A DNA stretch of 48,519 nucleotides from Haemophilus sp. CCUG 60358 (GCF_001679485.1 NZ_LZOZ01000020.1:1-48519); one strand, 5' to 3'; positions 29,102 to 39,201 are shown, counted from the first letter of the stretch. A program made the numbers and translations. Notes: generated by a model not told the origin, from the letters alone.

Positions 29102-31171
29102 TTATTTTGTTGCTTTTGCCGCTTCTTGTTTTATTTCAGCATCCACTTTTTGTTGATTAGCATTGAGTTTCACTAAATCAGCTGCCATTTTTTCCGCTTC
29201 TTTTAAGAAGAAATCTGGCGCTTCATAGTCTTTCGGTAAATCATCAATATCTTTTAATGCTTTTTTACCTTCACGTTTAAAACGATCATTGAGATCTTTT
29301 AAACGTCTTGCATCATCTTTGTCATTTTCCGCTTTGCGTTCTTGGAAATTCAATGACAAGAATTTGCGCTCACGACGTTCATCACGGATTTTAAGATCTT
29401 CATTTAACGCAATAAACTCAGGATCTTTTGCAATACGCTCAAGATGTTTTTCATTTAATGGTTCAACATCTTTACGCGCTTTATTGGTTTCAGAATAAGT
29501 TGCCGGCGGAATTTTATCCCAAGGTAAGGCGTTATCTTCTTTTTCTTCACCAATTTCTTTGGCATCAATAATTTCAGGGAAATTAATATCTGCTGCTACA
29601 CCTTTTAATTGGGTTGAACCACCATTAATTCGATAGAATTTTTGGATAGTGTATTGCAACACACCAAGTGGTGTTTGGTCTAAATCATAAACAAAGTTTA
29701 ATGAACGACTTTGTTGTACCGTACCTTTACCAAAGGTATTTTGCCCAATGATGATACCACGGTTGTAATCTTGCATTGCTGCAGCAAAAATTTCAGAAGC
29801 AGACGCACTGAAACGATTAATCATCACCAATAATGGACCTTTATATTGTTGAGCATTATCATCATCTTCGTGTACACGAATACGTTGATAAGCATCACGA
29901 ACTTGAACCACCGGACCATCAGTAATGAATAAACCACTCAACGCAACGGCTTCTGTTAAAGCACCACCGCCATTTTCACGAAGATCCACAATTAAAGCGC
30001 CAATTTTTTTCTTCTCAGCATCTACTAATAATTTTTTCACATCATCAGTTAAGCCAATATAGAAACTTGGGATTTTAATGACACCAACTGTTTCACCCTC
30101 TACTTTAGAAACAGTGAGTTTTGCTGCTTGGTCTTCAATACGTACTTTATCGCGAACTAAAGTGACAATACGGCTTTTTCCACCTTTTGCAGGTTCAATT
30201 TCAAGACGAACTTTTGTTCCTTTTTTACCTTTGATTTTGTCAACGATATCTTCTAAACGCCAGCCGATAATATCTTCGATTTCGCCTTTTTCTTGGCCGA
30301 CACCAATGATTTTATCGCCCGCTTGTAATTTTTTACTGCGTTCAGCCGGCGCACCTGGTACTAAAGACTTGATGCTAGTTTCGTCATCTTCAGATTGTAA
30401 TGTTGCACCAATCCCTTCTAAAGAAAGGTTCATGCTTTCATTAAAGCTTTTTGCAGTACGCGGAGCAAGATAGCTTGTATGCGGATCGATTTCTCGAGCA
30501 AAGGCATTAATATAAATCTGAACAATGTCATCCGCTTTGGTTTGAGTTAATCGACGAATGGCTAAATTGTAGCGTTTAGTCAGTTTTTCTTTAATTTCAG
30601 GCCATTTTTTATCTTTTAATTTCAGGCTGATTACATCATTTTTAACACGTTGTTCCCAAAGCTTGTTTACTTCTTCTTCGCTTGTAGGAAAAGGTGCTTT
30701 TTCACGGTCGATCTCAATTTGATCATTACCTTTTAAATCAGGTTCTTGATCTAATAAAGATAATGCATAAGCATAACGTTCATAGCGACGTTTCATCATC
30801 AGATCGTAAATCGCAAATGCAGCTGAAAGATCGCCCTCATTAAGTTGATCATCTAATTTAGAACCATATTTAGCACGTAAATCATCAATATCTGATTTTA
30901 AAAAGGTGTTATGGCTGTAATCTAAGCTTTTAATATAACGATCAAAAATCTTTTCGGAAAAGGCGTCATCAAGCTGGAATTTACGATAATGTGATTGTGT
31001 TAAACGTGTCGTTGCACGCTTTGTTGCTAACTGGTTTGCGTCAGTTGCGGAAGGAATCGTAATATCGCTTTGCTTTAATTTCGGCTGCACGGCAAATGTG
31101 TCAGACGAATGAAGAAATAACGCACCTAAAATTGCTGTCGCAATAAGACTTTTGGTTGTATGTAATTTCAT
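29102..31171 (-). CDS. prc: Carboxy-terminal (tail-specific) protease Prc
   Basis: Periplasmic S41 protease that trims C-termini and, in relatives, degrades peptidoglycan hydrolases and tagged proteins. A signal peptide (1-27), an N-terminal helical domain, a PDZ domain (about 250-335) and the catalytic core are visible. The catalytic pair is Ser457 (RFSASASE) and Lys482 (FGKGTVQ). At 689 residues it is near full family length. Its neighbour proQ is upstream, an E. coli-like arrangement. Confidence 0.97.
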   Translation of the reverse strand: MKLHTTKSLIATAILGALFLHSSDTFAVQPKLKQSDITIPSATDANQLATKRATTRLTQSHYRKFQLDDAFSEKIFDRYIKSLDYSHNTFLKSDIDDLRAKYGSKLDDQLNEGDLSAAFAIYDLMMKRRYERYAYALSLLDQEPDLKGNDQIEIDREKAPFPTSEEEVNKLWEQRVKNDVISLKLKDKKWPEIKEKLTKRYNLAIRRLTQTKADDIVQIYINAFAREIDPHTSYLAPRTAKSFNESMNLSLEGIGATLQSEDDETSIKSLVPGAPAERSKKLQAGDKIIGVGQEKGEIEDIIGWRLEDIVDKIKGKKGTKVRLEIEPAKGGKSRIVTLVRDKVRIEDQAAKLTVSKVEGETVGVIKIPSFYIGLTDDVKKLLVDAEKKKIGALIVDLRENGGGALTEAVALSGLFITDGPVVQVRDAYQRIRVHEDDDNAQQYKGPLLVMINRFSASASEIFAAAMQDYNRGIIIGQNTFGKGTVQQSRSLNFVYDLDQTPLGVLQYTIQKFYRINGGSTQLKGVAADINFPEIIDAKEIGEEKEDNALPWDKIPPATYSETNKARKDVEPLNEKHLERIAKDPEFIALNEDLKIRDERRERKFLSLNFQERKAENDKDDARRLKDLNDRFKREGKKALKDIDDLPKDYEAPDFFLKEAEKMAADLVKLNANQQKVDAEIKQEAAKATK

Positions 31172-31199
31172 TTAACCTTTCCCGATAAGAAATAAATTA

Positions 31200-31847
31200 T
31201 TAGGCAAATAAACGATCTGCGGTGACAGTCATCACTAAACCATTCTCAAGTTCTACGCGTGCGCCATCTTTTTCCACATTTAATACGGTCGCATTTTTCG
31301 CTTGTTCTGCTACTTTCACTTTCACTTTGCTACCTGCAGAAAGTGTTGTGAAATCAACCGCACTTAGTTTTACTTGCGGGGCTTTTGGTTTGCGAGTTGC
31401 TTGATTTGAATTTGGTTTACGAGCAGGTCGTTTTTGTTGTGCTTTTTTGGCTGCTAATTCTGCTTTGCGTTTTTCTGCAAATTTAGCTTTTGCATCTGCT
31501 AATTGTTGAGTCGCATGAGAAACATGTTCTGCGTCTAATACACCAGCAGGGTTACCGTATAAATCCACACGCTCAGCACCTTCGCGGCAGCCGTGTAAAT
31601 AGCGCCAGTTGGAGGTGTATTGACGTAAAGCCTGACGCAATTGAGTTTTGCTGACACGTTCATCATCTTTTAATGCTTCAGCAAGATCTTGGAAAAGACC
31701 AATTTTTAATGGTTTAGCTTCACCTTCTGCAATAAAGCAAAGTGGAAATTTTTCTATAAGATATGCAATGATCGCTTTTGTATCAGTTAATTTTTGAACG
31801 CCTTCAGCATTATTTTCAACTTGGGCTTCAACTTGAGAATCTGTCAT
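31200..31847 (-). CDS. proQ: RNA chaperone ProQ
   Basis: FinO-domain RNA-binding protein that binds structured small RNAs and mRNA 3' ends. The FinO/ProQ domain spans about 20-130 with AYLIEKFPLCF and YLHGCREGAERVDLYG. A basic, lysine/alanine-rich linker follows (about 125-160), then a C-terminal Tudor-like domain (GSKVKVKV ... VTADRLFA). Length is 215. Its presence makes small-RNA control plausible for the candidate RNAs in this window. An uptake signal is at 31357-31365. Confidence 0.96.
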   Translation of the reverse strand: MTDSQVEAQVENNAEGVQKLTDTKAIIAYLIEKFPLCFIAEGEAKPLKIGLFQDLAEALKDDERVSKTQLRQALRQYTSNWRYLHGCREGAERVDLYGNPAGVLDAEHVSHATQQLADAKAKFAEKRKAELAAKKAQQKRPARKPNSNQATRKPKAPQVKLSAVDFTTLSAGSKVKVKVAEQAKNATVLNVEKDGARVELENGLVMTVTADRLFA

Positions 31848-32017
31848 TTCTGAGTTTTCCTAGGATAAAAAAATAAAAACTTGCACAGTTTACCGCACTT
31901 TTATAAGGATTGACAATGGTTGGACAGAATAATTCCGTTTCTAATTCTAATGAATAACTTCACAAATTCCCTTAATTCAGGCTAAAATAGTCCACTTTTA
32001 TAATTTCTGAAAACATA

Positions 32018-33271
32018 ATGACAAAAACACCTGATTTTACTCATGCCACTTATAGACTAGTGCGTTGCATAGGATGCGATGCAACGGTGTCTGTTTGTCG
32101 TCCGCAAGAAGGGGAATACGCGCAATGTCCGCGTTGCCATCATAAATTGCAATCAGGAAGTCGTTGGTCACTTAAACGTTGTTCATTAATCGCCCTTTCT
32201 ATCTTAATTTTAATGCCATTTGCTTTAGGCTATCCTTTATTGAGCTTAGATTTACTGGGTACTAAAATTGATGCTTCTGTTTGGAAAGGAATTTGGAAAA
32301 TGGCAGTGGAGGGATATTCCTATACTGCATTTATGATTTTTATCTGTGCTGTTTTAATGCCTGTATCTTTTGCGATTTTAGTCATTATGTTGCAGCTTTC
32401 TAAATTACTCAAAATTAAGCCTCGTAATGTCTTATTATTTGTGGGATATATTAAGCCTTGGGTCATGTTTGACGTCTATTTAGTTGCACTGGGTGTCACC
32501 ATGTTTAAAGTGCGTGAATATGCCACATTAGAAGTAGATGTGTATTTAATTGCTTTTGTTTTTACTGCACTTTTAACCACGTTATTATTCATTAAAATTA
32601 ATTTAGATGACTTGTGGCATGATTTTTATCCCGATCAGAAACCGGTTACCAAAAGCGATAAACCGTTAGAACTTTGTACTGCCTGTGATTACACTTTTTT
32701 AAAAGAAGATCAAGAATACGATTACCGTCATCGTGCAATTTGCCCACGTTGTGCATCCCTTATTGAAACACCTGATAGTGTGAAATTACAACGTGTTTGG
32801 GCGACATTAGTGGCGGGTATTATCATGCTTTTCCCGGCAAACTTGCTCCCAATATCCGGTGTTTATTTAACAGGAAATTTGTCACAAGATACCTTGATGT
32901 CGGGCGTGATGTCATTTATAAGCATGGGCAGCTATTTTGTTGCTTTCGTGGTATTCTTCGCCAGTATTTTTGTGCCAGTAAGCAAAGTCCTCATTATGTT
33001 GTATTTACTGGCAAGCGTGCATTTTAAATGGCGACATTCAATTAAATGGCAAATGCGGCTATTACATATCGTTCACTTTGTAGGACGTTGGTCAATGCTG
33101 GATCTTTTTGTGTTAGCTTTGATGATGTCTCTAGTGACACGCGGACAGATTATTAATTTTACTGTAGGCCCTGCCGCATTTTATTTCGGTGCAGCAGTGT
33201 TTTTAACTATGATTTCAACTTCTCAGTTTGATAGTCGATTAATTTGGAAAATTTATGACAGAAAACAATAA
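32018..33271 (+). CDS. letA: LetA/PqiA-family inner membrane protein
   Basis: Multi-pass inner membrane partner of an MCE protein, thought to load or extract lipids at the inner membrane. Two PqiA modules are visible, each opened by a four-cysteine zinc ribbon (CIGCDATVSVC ... CPRCHHK and CTACDYTF ... CPRCASL) and followed by about four helices. At 417 residues it matches YebS/LetA. It overlaps letB by 17 nt and lies divergent from proQ, the yebS-yebT setting of E. coli. Confidence 0.88.
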   Translation: MTKTPDFTHATYRLVRCIGCDATVSVCRPQEGEYAQCPRCHHKLQSGSRWSLKRCSLIALSILILMPFALGYPLLSLDLLGTKIDASVWKGIWKMAVEGYSYTAFMIFICAVLMPVSFAILVIMLQLSKLLKIKPRNVLLFVGYIKPWVMFDVYLVALGVTMFKVREYATLEVDVYLIAFVFTALLTTLLFIKINLDDLWHDFYPDQKPVTKSDKPLELCTACDYTFLKEDQEYDYRHRAICPRCASLIETPDSVKLQRVWATLVAGIIMLFPANLLPISGVYLTGNLSQDTLMSGVMSFISMGSYFVAFVVFFASIFVPVSKVLIMLYLLASVHFKWRHSIKWQMRLLHIVHFVGRWSMLDLFVLALMMSLVTRGQIINFTVGPAAFYFGAAVFLTMISTSQFDSRLIWKIYDRKQ

Positions 33272-35912
33272 ACCAGAATCTCAATCTATTGATGAGCAAT
33301 ATAACAATGTAGAAGCGTTATTACGTAAGAATAAACGCATCTCACCGTTTTGGTTGTTACCTTTTATTGCATTATGTATTGGTGCGATTTTATTTTTCCA
33401 AATTGTGCAAGAACAAGGAAAGATGATTACGATCACGTTTTCTAATGGTGCAGGGTTGGTTGCAGATAAAACACCGATTCGCTATCAAGGTTTGCAAATT
33501 GGTGTTGTGAAGAAGGTTAACTTTACTGACAATATGCAAAAAGTGAAAGTTGAGGCAAGTATTCATTCTGAAGCCACCGATGTGTTAAAGGAAAATACTA
33601 AATTTTGGCTTGTGCAACCGAGCGTATCGCTCGCGGGGATTTCAGGTTTAGACTCTTTAGTTTCAGGAAATTACATTACGCTTCAACCAGGTGATGGTGA
33701 TTCAGAAGATGAATTTATTGCGGAAGAACAAGGGCCTATTGCACAAGTAAATCCTGGCGATTTATTAATTCATTTAATTTCGGATGATTTAGGTTCGATT
33801 TCAATTGGGGCTTCTGTTTACTTCAAAAAAATGCCGGTCGGGAAAATTTATGATTACCGCTTCAATAAAGAGAATAAAGTTGAAATTGATGTGGTGATTG
33901 ATAAAGCCTTTACTCGTTTTGTGAAGAAAGATTCACGCTTCTGGAATATCAGTGGTATTAACGCTAACATTAATGCATCAGGTGTGAATGTAGAGATTGA
34001 TAGTTTAAATTCAGTGGTGCAAGGTGCGGTATCATTTGATTCACCGCCAGATAGCCCACAAGCTGTGACTAATAGCCACTATACGCTTTATTCTAACTTG
34101 CAAGCAGCTAAACGAGGTATTGAAGTTGAGGTGACTATTCCAGTGACTGCGGGTTTAGATGCTGGGCAAACCTCGGTTTATTATGGTGATGAGCAAGTGG
34201 GTCTTCTTTCATCTTTAAGTGCGGACGAAAATAATGAAGAAATTTTAAAAGGCACATTATTAATCGATCCAAACCAAGCTAACCTCTTAAAAACGAATAC
34301 ACGTATTGTGTTAAAAAATCGTAAGTTAGATTTGGGTGATGTGGCTAATCCGAAAAAATTCTTCCGCGGAGATTATTTTGAAATTATTCCAGGTAGTGGA
34401 GAAAGCAAAACACAATTTGATGTGATTCGAGAACATGAGTTATTGCTCAAAGCACCGAATACTTTGATTTTAACCTTAACCGCACCAGAAACTTATGGTA
34501 TTACTGAAGGGCAATCGGTGTTTTATAACAATATTGCTATTGGTCAAATTGTGAAGCAGCACTTAAATGTTGATGGTGTGAAATTTGAAGCGGCAATTGC
34601 GGCGGAATATCGCAATCTTATTCATGAGAACACTCAATTTGTGGCTGCCTCTAATTTTGATGTAAGTTTTGGTATAGACGGATTACGTTTTGAATCAGCA
34701 ACACCATCAAAATGGCTACAAGGTGGGGTGAGAGTATTACCTAAAAAAGGAAGTGGCGCCCCACATTCAAGCTATCCACTTTATAAAGATATCAGTAGTG
34801 CAGAAACGGGTATTACGGGTAACTTAGTGAATCCAAGTATTGTGCTACATTCCACTAATTTGCCAAGTATTAGCAAAGGTTCTGTGGTGCTTTATCGTCA
34901 GTTTGAAGTGGGTAAAATTATTAACGTAAGACCGAAAGCCAATAACTTTGATATTGATGTGTATATTTATCCGGCTTATCAAAATCTTCTTACAGATAAA
35001 AGTGTATTCTGGGTAGAAAGTGCAGCACAAATTGATATTACGCCGAAAGGCATTAGTATCCAGGCATCACCAGTTGCTCGTTCATTAAAAGGCGCGATTA
35101 GCTTTGATAATACGGGTTCAGGCAAAAATAAAACGCTTTATCCAAGTGAACTGCGAGCCAAATCAGCAGGACAAGTGATTACGTTACTCACAGATGATGC
35201 AACGGCTTTAAGTAAAGGAATGAGCTTGCGTTATCTAGGTATGAATGTTGGGGAAGTTGAGCAGATTGCCCTTGATCAAAAAACAAATCGTATCACAGCA
35301 AAAGCATTAATTAACCCAAGTTATATGGGGATGATTGCAAAAGAGGGTACTGTATTTAAAGTGATTTCCCCACAAATCTCAGCGGGTGGAATTGAAAACT
35401 TAGATAGCCTTTTACAGCCTTACATTGATATTGAGTTAGGCAAAGGTCCATCAAAAACACAGTTTAATTTAGCACAAACTGCACAACCTCGAAATAAATA
35501 CAGCAATGGCGTGCCATTTATTTTGGAAACCAGTGATGCGATGAATTTAACGGAAGGCTCACCAGTGCTTTATCGCGGTGTTGAAGTGGGAACCGTTCGT
35601 AAGTTTGAATTGAATTCTTTAGGCGATCGTGTGTTGGTACATATTGCGATTACACCGAAGTATCAACATTTGGTACGTAAAAATTCAGAGTTCTGGGTTT
35701 CATCGGGTTATGATTTCAACCTTGGTTGGAAAGGGGCTGAATTTAATACCGGTAGTGTACAACAATTGTTGAAAGGCGGTATTTCATTCTCGACCCCATC
35801 GGGTACGATTGTTCAACCACAAGCGACGGTAAATCAGCGCTTTATGCTACAAGTGAAGAAACCAGCTGAAGCACCGACTTGGAATTCAGGTGCATTACCG
35901 GCAAATCAATAA
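33255..35912 (+). CDS. letB: LetB/YebT-type protein with seven MCE domains
   Basis: Periplasm-spanning lipid-transport tunnel protein. After one N-terminal membrane helix (about 33-52) I count seven MCE modules, each with the core pattern I-RYQGLQIG-V, beginning near residues 57, 170, 290, 405, 525, 640 and 752. Seven modules and 885 residues fit E. coli LetB (YebT) and not PqiB, which has three; automatic pipelines often name this gene pqiB. No uptake signal lies inside. A strong bidirectional terminator follows. Confidence 0.9.
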   Translation: MTENNKPESQSIDEQYNNVEALLRKNKRISPFWLLPFIALCIGAILFFQIVQEQGKMITITFSNGAGLVADKTPIRYQGLQIGVVKKVNFTDNMQKVKVEASIHSEATDVLKENTKFWLVQPSVSLAGISGLDSLVSGNYITLQPGDGDSEDEFIAEEQGPIAQVNPGDLLIHLISDDLGSISIGASVYFKKMPVGKIYDYRFNKENKVEIDVVIDKAFTRFVKKDSRFWNISGINANINASGVNVEIDSLNSVVQGAVSFDSPPDSPQAVTNSHYTLYSNLQAAKRGIEVEVTIPVTAGLDAGQTSVYYGDEQVGLLSSLSADENNEEILKGTLLIDPNQANLLKTNTRIVLKNRKLDLGDVANPKKFFRGDYFEIIPGSGESKTQFDVIREHELLLKAPNTLILTLTAPETYGITEGQSVFYNNIAIGQIVKQHLNVDGVKFEAAIAAEYRNLIHENTQFVAASNFDVSFGIDGLRFESATPSKWLQGGVRVLPKKGSGAPHSSYPLYKDISSAETGITGNLVNPSIVLHSTNLPSISKGSVVLYRQFEVGKIINVRPKANNFDIDVYIYPAYQNLLTDKSVFWVESAAQIDITPKGISIQASPVARSLKGAISFDNTGSGKNKTLYPSELRAKSAGQVITLLTDDATALSKGMSLRYLGMNVGEVEQIALDQKTNRITAKALINPSYMGMIAKEGTVFKVISPQISAGGIENLDSLLQPYIDIELGKGPSKTQFNLAQTAQPRNKYSNGVPFILETSDAMNLTEGSPVLYRGVEVGTVRKFELNSLGDRVLVHIAITPKYQHLVRKNSEFWVSSGYDFNLGWKGAEFNTGSVQQLLKGGISFSTPSGTIVQPQATVNQRFMLQVKKPAEAPTWNSGALPANQ

Positions 35913-35924
35913 AACATAAAAAGA

Positions 35925-35967
35925 AATAACCGCACTTTTGAATCATCAAAGTGCGGTTATTTTTTTA
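35925..35967. terminator. Bidirectional uptake-signal terminator after letB
   Basis: Inverted uptake signals (35929-35937 and 35949-35957) extend to a 13-14 bp stem with T-run TTTTTTT on the plus strand and a T-rich tail on the minus strand, between convergent letB and kdsC. Confidence 0.88.
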
Positions 35968-35992
35968 GGTATTTTGAATAGTGTTATAGGTG

Positions 35993-36538
35993 TTATTGTC
36001 CCATATTTTTGACTGATTTTAAAAAGCCTTTGGCTGAAGTATAGACTTCATCTTTGCCCTGAGCATGTAAAATCATATCCGACATTTCACGGAATGCACC
36101 TTTTCCGCCGCCAAGTGAAAGCACATAATCCACAGCATTTTGCACATAAGGTGCAGAATCTGCTACAGCAAAAGAAAGGCCACAGGTGGCAAAAGCGGGA
36201 AGATCGACGCTGTCATCACCAATATAGGCAGTTTGTTCAGCAGTAACACCAGCTTGTTTCATGAGATCCAAACAAGCACTTTCTTTTTCAAGCTTACCTA
36301 AAAAGAACAATTTAATTCCGAGATCACTAATTCGCTTACGCAGAATCGCCGAATCTCTGCCCGATAATACGGCTACTTGAATACCTGCATCTATCAACAT
36401 TTTGACACCAAGTCCATCGCGCACATGGAAACTTTTAATCGCTTCGCCATTTGCATCATAATGGAGTAGTCCGTCAGTTAATACGCCATCGACATCGGTA
36501 ATGACCAATTTAATTTTCTTTAATTTTTCGTTAATCAT
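35993..36538 (-). CDS. kdsC: 3-deoxy-D-manno-octulosonate 8-phosphate phosphatase
   Basis: HAD-superfamily C0 phosphatase that releases KDO from KDO-8-phosphate in lipooligosaccharide core synthesis. The nucleophile motif VITDVDGVLTDG puts Asp15 and Asp17 in place; later motifs are LSGRDSA and YIGDDSVDLPAF. At 181 residues it is full length and forms the usual tetrameric subunit. Its ATG shares a base with the kdsD stop (TAATG). Confidence 0.95.
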   Translation of the reverse strand: MINEKLKKIKLVITDVDGVLTDGLLHYDANGEAIKSFHVRDGLGVKMLIDAGIQVAVLSGRDSAILRKRISDLGIKLFFLGKLEKESACLDLMKQAGVTAEQTAYIGDDSVDLPAFATCGLSFAVADSAPYVQNAVDYVLSLGGGKGAFREMSDMILHAQGKDEVYTSAKGFLKSVKNMGQ

Positions 36539-37473
36539 TAGCTTGAGAACTCCACTAAGCCCACAACATTATTTTCATCATTGACCACAACAAGAGAGTG
36601 AATTTTCTTCTCTTTCATCAAGTCTTCCGCTTTCGCTAAGAATTCATTTTCATGAATAGTTTTTGGTGACGAGGTCATCAATTCTTTCGCGGTCTTATTA
36701 AGCGTGTCAGCACCGTTAGCCGTTAATGCTCGGCGCACATCACCATCGGTAATAATGCCTTTAAGTTGTTGGTTTTCCATGACTAATGCCACACCCATAC
36801 GACCTTCATTCATAATAGTTAAGCAATCAGTGAAGCTGGTCTCTGGTGTCGTAATTGGCAGGCGAGTTTGCATTTGATCTTTTACTTTGCATAACAAACG
36901 ACGACCAAGACTTCCACCCGGATGGAATTTCGCAAAATCAGCTGGTTGGAAATGGCGAGCAGTAATCAATGAAACGGCAAGGGCATCACCTAATGCTAAA
37001 GTCACTAACGCAGAAGTGGTTGGGGCGAGGTTATTTGGACAGACTTCGCGTTCGACAGTGATATCCAAAACATAATCCGCATGGCGAGCAAGTGTTGAGT
37101 TTTTATTGCTGGTTAGGGCAATAATTTTATTACCAAAGTTTTTCAAACTTGGAATGAGTTTATTTACATCATCGGTTTCACCGCTATAAGAAATCAGCAT
37201 CACAATGTCGATGGGTTTTAACATACCTAAATCGCCATGAAAGGCTTCTGTAGGGTGAAGGAAGAAACTTGGTGTTCCTGTAGAAGCAAAAGTCGCCACC
37301 ATTTTTTTGCCAATTAGCCCCGATTTACCAATGCCACCAATGACCAAACGACCTTCGCAAGCAAGGATAAGATCGACAACTTGAGAAAACTCATCATCCA
37401 AGCGTTGGCTTAGTTGTGCGAGCGCTTGGCTTTCAACGGAAAGGGTTTCTCGTGCGATTTGTAAATAATTCAT
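36538..37473 (-). CDS. kdsD: D-arabinose 5-phosphate isomerase
   Basis: Converts ribulose 5-phosphate to arabinose 5-phosphate, the first step toward KDO. A SIS domain (about 35-170: IGGIGKSGLIGKKMVATFASTGTP) is followed by two CBS domains (about 200-311: ITDGDVRRALTANGADTL). Length 311 matches the H. influenzae protein. It is coupled to kdsC, so both enzymes for one pathway are made together. An uptake signal is just upstream at 37492-37500. Confidence 0.95.
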   Translation of the reverse strand: MNYLQIARETLSVESQALAQLSQRLDDEFSQVVDLILACEGRLVIGGIGKSGLIGKKMVATFASTGTPSFFLHPTEAFHGDLGMLKPIDIVMLISYSGETDDVNKLIPSLKNFGNKIIALTSNKNSTLARHADYVLDITVEREVCPNNLAPTTSALVTLALGDALAVSLITARHFQPADFAKFHPGGSLGRRLLCKVKDQMQTRLPITTPETSFTDCLTIMNEGRMGVALVMENQQLKGIITDGDVRRALTANGADTLNKTAKELMTSSPKTIHENEFLAKAEDLMKEKKIHSLVVVNDENNVVGLVEFSS

Positions 37474-37562
37474 AGGAAATCCTTATGATAAAAGTGCGGT
37501 TGAAAATAACCGTGTTTTGCAGGGCTATTCTAACGGAAGTTATTAAAAATAAGAATGAAAAT

Positions 37563-37591
37563 TTGACCGCTCTTTGAATTCCCCCTATACT
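37563..37591 (+). promoter_or_regulatory. rnpB promoter
   Basis: TTGACC (37563-37568), 17 nt, TATACT (37586-37591), eight bases before the rnpB 5' end. A GC-rich discriminator (ACGCCGCG) follows, as in stable RNA promoters. Confidence 0.85.
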
Positions 37592-37598
37592 ACGCCGC

Positions 37599-37974
37599 GA
37601 GTTGGTTAGACAATCGCTGGTTTATTGAAGCCCTTAACCGTGTTCGCACGACCTAGTGGGACAAGTAAACGAGAGGAAAGTCCGAGCTACAAAGGGCAGA
37701 GTGCCGGATAACGTCCGGGCGGCGTGAGCCGACGACCAGTGCAACAGAGAGCAGACCGCCGTGAAAACGGTAAGGGTGAAAGGGTGTGGTAAGAGCACAC
37801 CGTGCCGTTGGTAACAACGTGCAGCAAGGTAAACTCCACTCGTAGCAAGACCAAATAGGAACTCAATGGATGGCCCGTCCAGAGTTCGGGTAGGTTGCTT
37901 GAGCGGCAGAGTAATTTGTCGCCTAGAGGAATGATTGTCCACGACAGAACTCGGCTTATCGACCAACTCAACAA
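37599..37974 (+). ncRNA. rnpB: RNase P RNA, bacterial type A
   Basis: Catalytic RNA of RNase P, which matures tRNA 5' ends. The ends pair (GAGTTGGT near 37599 with ACCAACTC at 37962-37969). Conserved region GAGGAAAGTCC is at 37673-37683 and its universal partner ACAGAACTCGGCTTAT is at 37944-37959. Length about 376 nt is normal. Apparent open frames on the minus strand here are spurious. Confidence 0.97.
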
Positions 37975-37983
37975 ATTCATAAG

Positions 37984-38054
37984 AATGACCGCACTTTTGT
38001 TTTTTCTTTATCCTACTCGGGATAGAATGAATAAAAGTGCGGTCATTTTCTTTT
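37984..38054. terminator. Long-loop uptake-signal dyad between rnpB and dinB
   Basis: A 15-bp perfect stem (37984-37998 with 38033-38047) built on two inverted uptake signals with a 34-nt loop and T-rich flanks, between convergent rnpB and dinB. Confidence 0.7.
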
Positions 38055-38059
38055 GTGTT

Positions 38060-39127
38060 TTACCACAAGCTCATTTGTTCTAAATGGCTTTCTTCCGGTA
38101 AATTTACGTGTAATCCCACGAGACGAATGGATTTTCCGTGGCTACGTTGCCAAATTTGTTCTAATAATTGCTGAAAGCTTTCTAACGATAAAGTTAAGCC
38201 AGTTTTTTCTAAGGTTGTCACCTGAAAATCTTCAAACTTTAATTTCACCCCAATTTTGCGAAAAGCAGTTAAGGGGATATTCGGCGCACTTCGTTCAATG
38301 CGACGAATAAGCTCGGCATAGAGATTATCTAGCAGCGCTATACCTTGTTCGAGATGGCTAATATTTTCGGATAAAGTGCGTTCTACACCGATAGATTTTC
38401 GTTCTCGATGAGCTTGGATTTCACGATCATCAATGCCATGGCTAAAATCCCAAATTCGCTTACCCATTTTACCGAAGATATTTAACAAAATAGATTGATC
38501 GAGTTTTTGCACATCTTCGCAAGTTTCTAATCCCATTTTTAATAAACGTTCAGAAGTGACTTTGCCCACACCAGGGATTTTTTTTAATGGCAACGTTTTT
38601 ACAAACTGCTCAACTTCATGAGGTTGAATCACAAATTGTCCGTTCGGTTTATTCATATCGGAAGCAATTTTAGCGAGAAATTTAAGGGGCGCCACACCAG
38701 CAGAGGCGGTTAGTTTTAGCTCATCAAAAATGGCTTGGCGAATTTCTTGTGCGATCCAAGTGGCAGATCCTGAACATTGTGTACAATCCGTGACATCCAA
38801 ATAAGCTTCATCTAATGAAAGTGGCTCAATGATAGAAGTATAGCGTTGAAAGATCTGATGAATTTGTGCGGATACCTGTTTATAAAGCGGCATATTAACG
38901 GGCACTAAAATCAGATTAGGGCATTTTTTGATGGCTTGTGCTGTCGGCATCGCGCTGTGTAGTCCAAATTTTCGAGCTTCATAATTACAGGTGGTGAGCA
39001 CACCACGTTGTCGAGAACTTCCCCCCACAGCAACAGGTTTACCCTGTAGCGTTGGATTTTCACGGATTTCAACAGAGGCATAAAAGCAATCCATGTCAAT
39101 GTGAATGATTTTTCGGGTGGAGTTCAT
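38060..39127 (-). CDS. dinB: DNA polymerase IV
   Basis: Y-family translesion polymerase. Motif I IIHIDMDCFYASVE (Asp11) and the catalytic SLDEAYLD are present. The little-finger and thumb parts with the helix-hairpin-helix KIPGVGKVTSERLLKMG follow. I take the ATG at 39127 (355 residues); a TTG-started extension to 39145 is not supported. An uptake signal (39133-39141) occupies the place where a ribosome binding site would be, and no good Shine-Dalgarno is seen, so translation may be weak. Confidence 0.94.
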   Translation of the reverse strand: MNSTRKIIHIDMDCFYASVEIRENPTLQGKPVAVGGSSRQRGVLTTCNYEARKFGLHSAMPTAQAIKKCPNLILVPVNMPLYKQVSAQIHQIFQRYTSIIEPLSLDEAYLDVTDCTQCSGSATWIAQEIRQAIFDELKLTASAGVAPLKFLAKIASDMNKPNGQFVIQPHEVEQFVKTLPLKKIPGVGKVTSERLLKMGLETCEDVQKLDQSILLNIFGKMGKRIWDFSHGIDDREIQAHRERKSIGVERTLSENISHLEQGIALLDNLYAELIRRIERSAPNIPLTAFRKIGVKLKFEDFQVTTLEKTGLTLSLESFQQLLEQIWQRSHGKSIRLVGLHVNLPEESHLEQMSLW

Positions 39128-39201
39128 GCGGTAAGTGCGGTCCAAATTAGGCGTGTTTTTAGTATATCGAAAAGAAAATAGCTGTTCAAGTATACAGTTG
39201 T

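Noticed and set aside
37634..37980. Two minus-strand open frames of about 100 codons
   Set aside because: They overlap the RNase P RNA entirely and show no protein-like composition.
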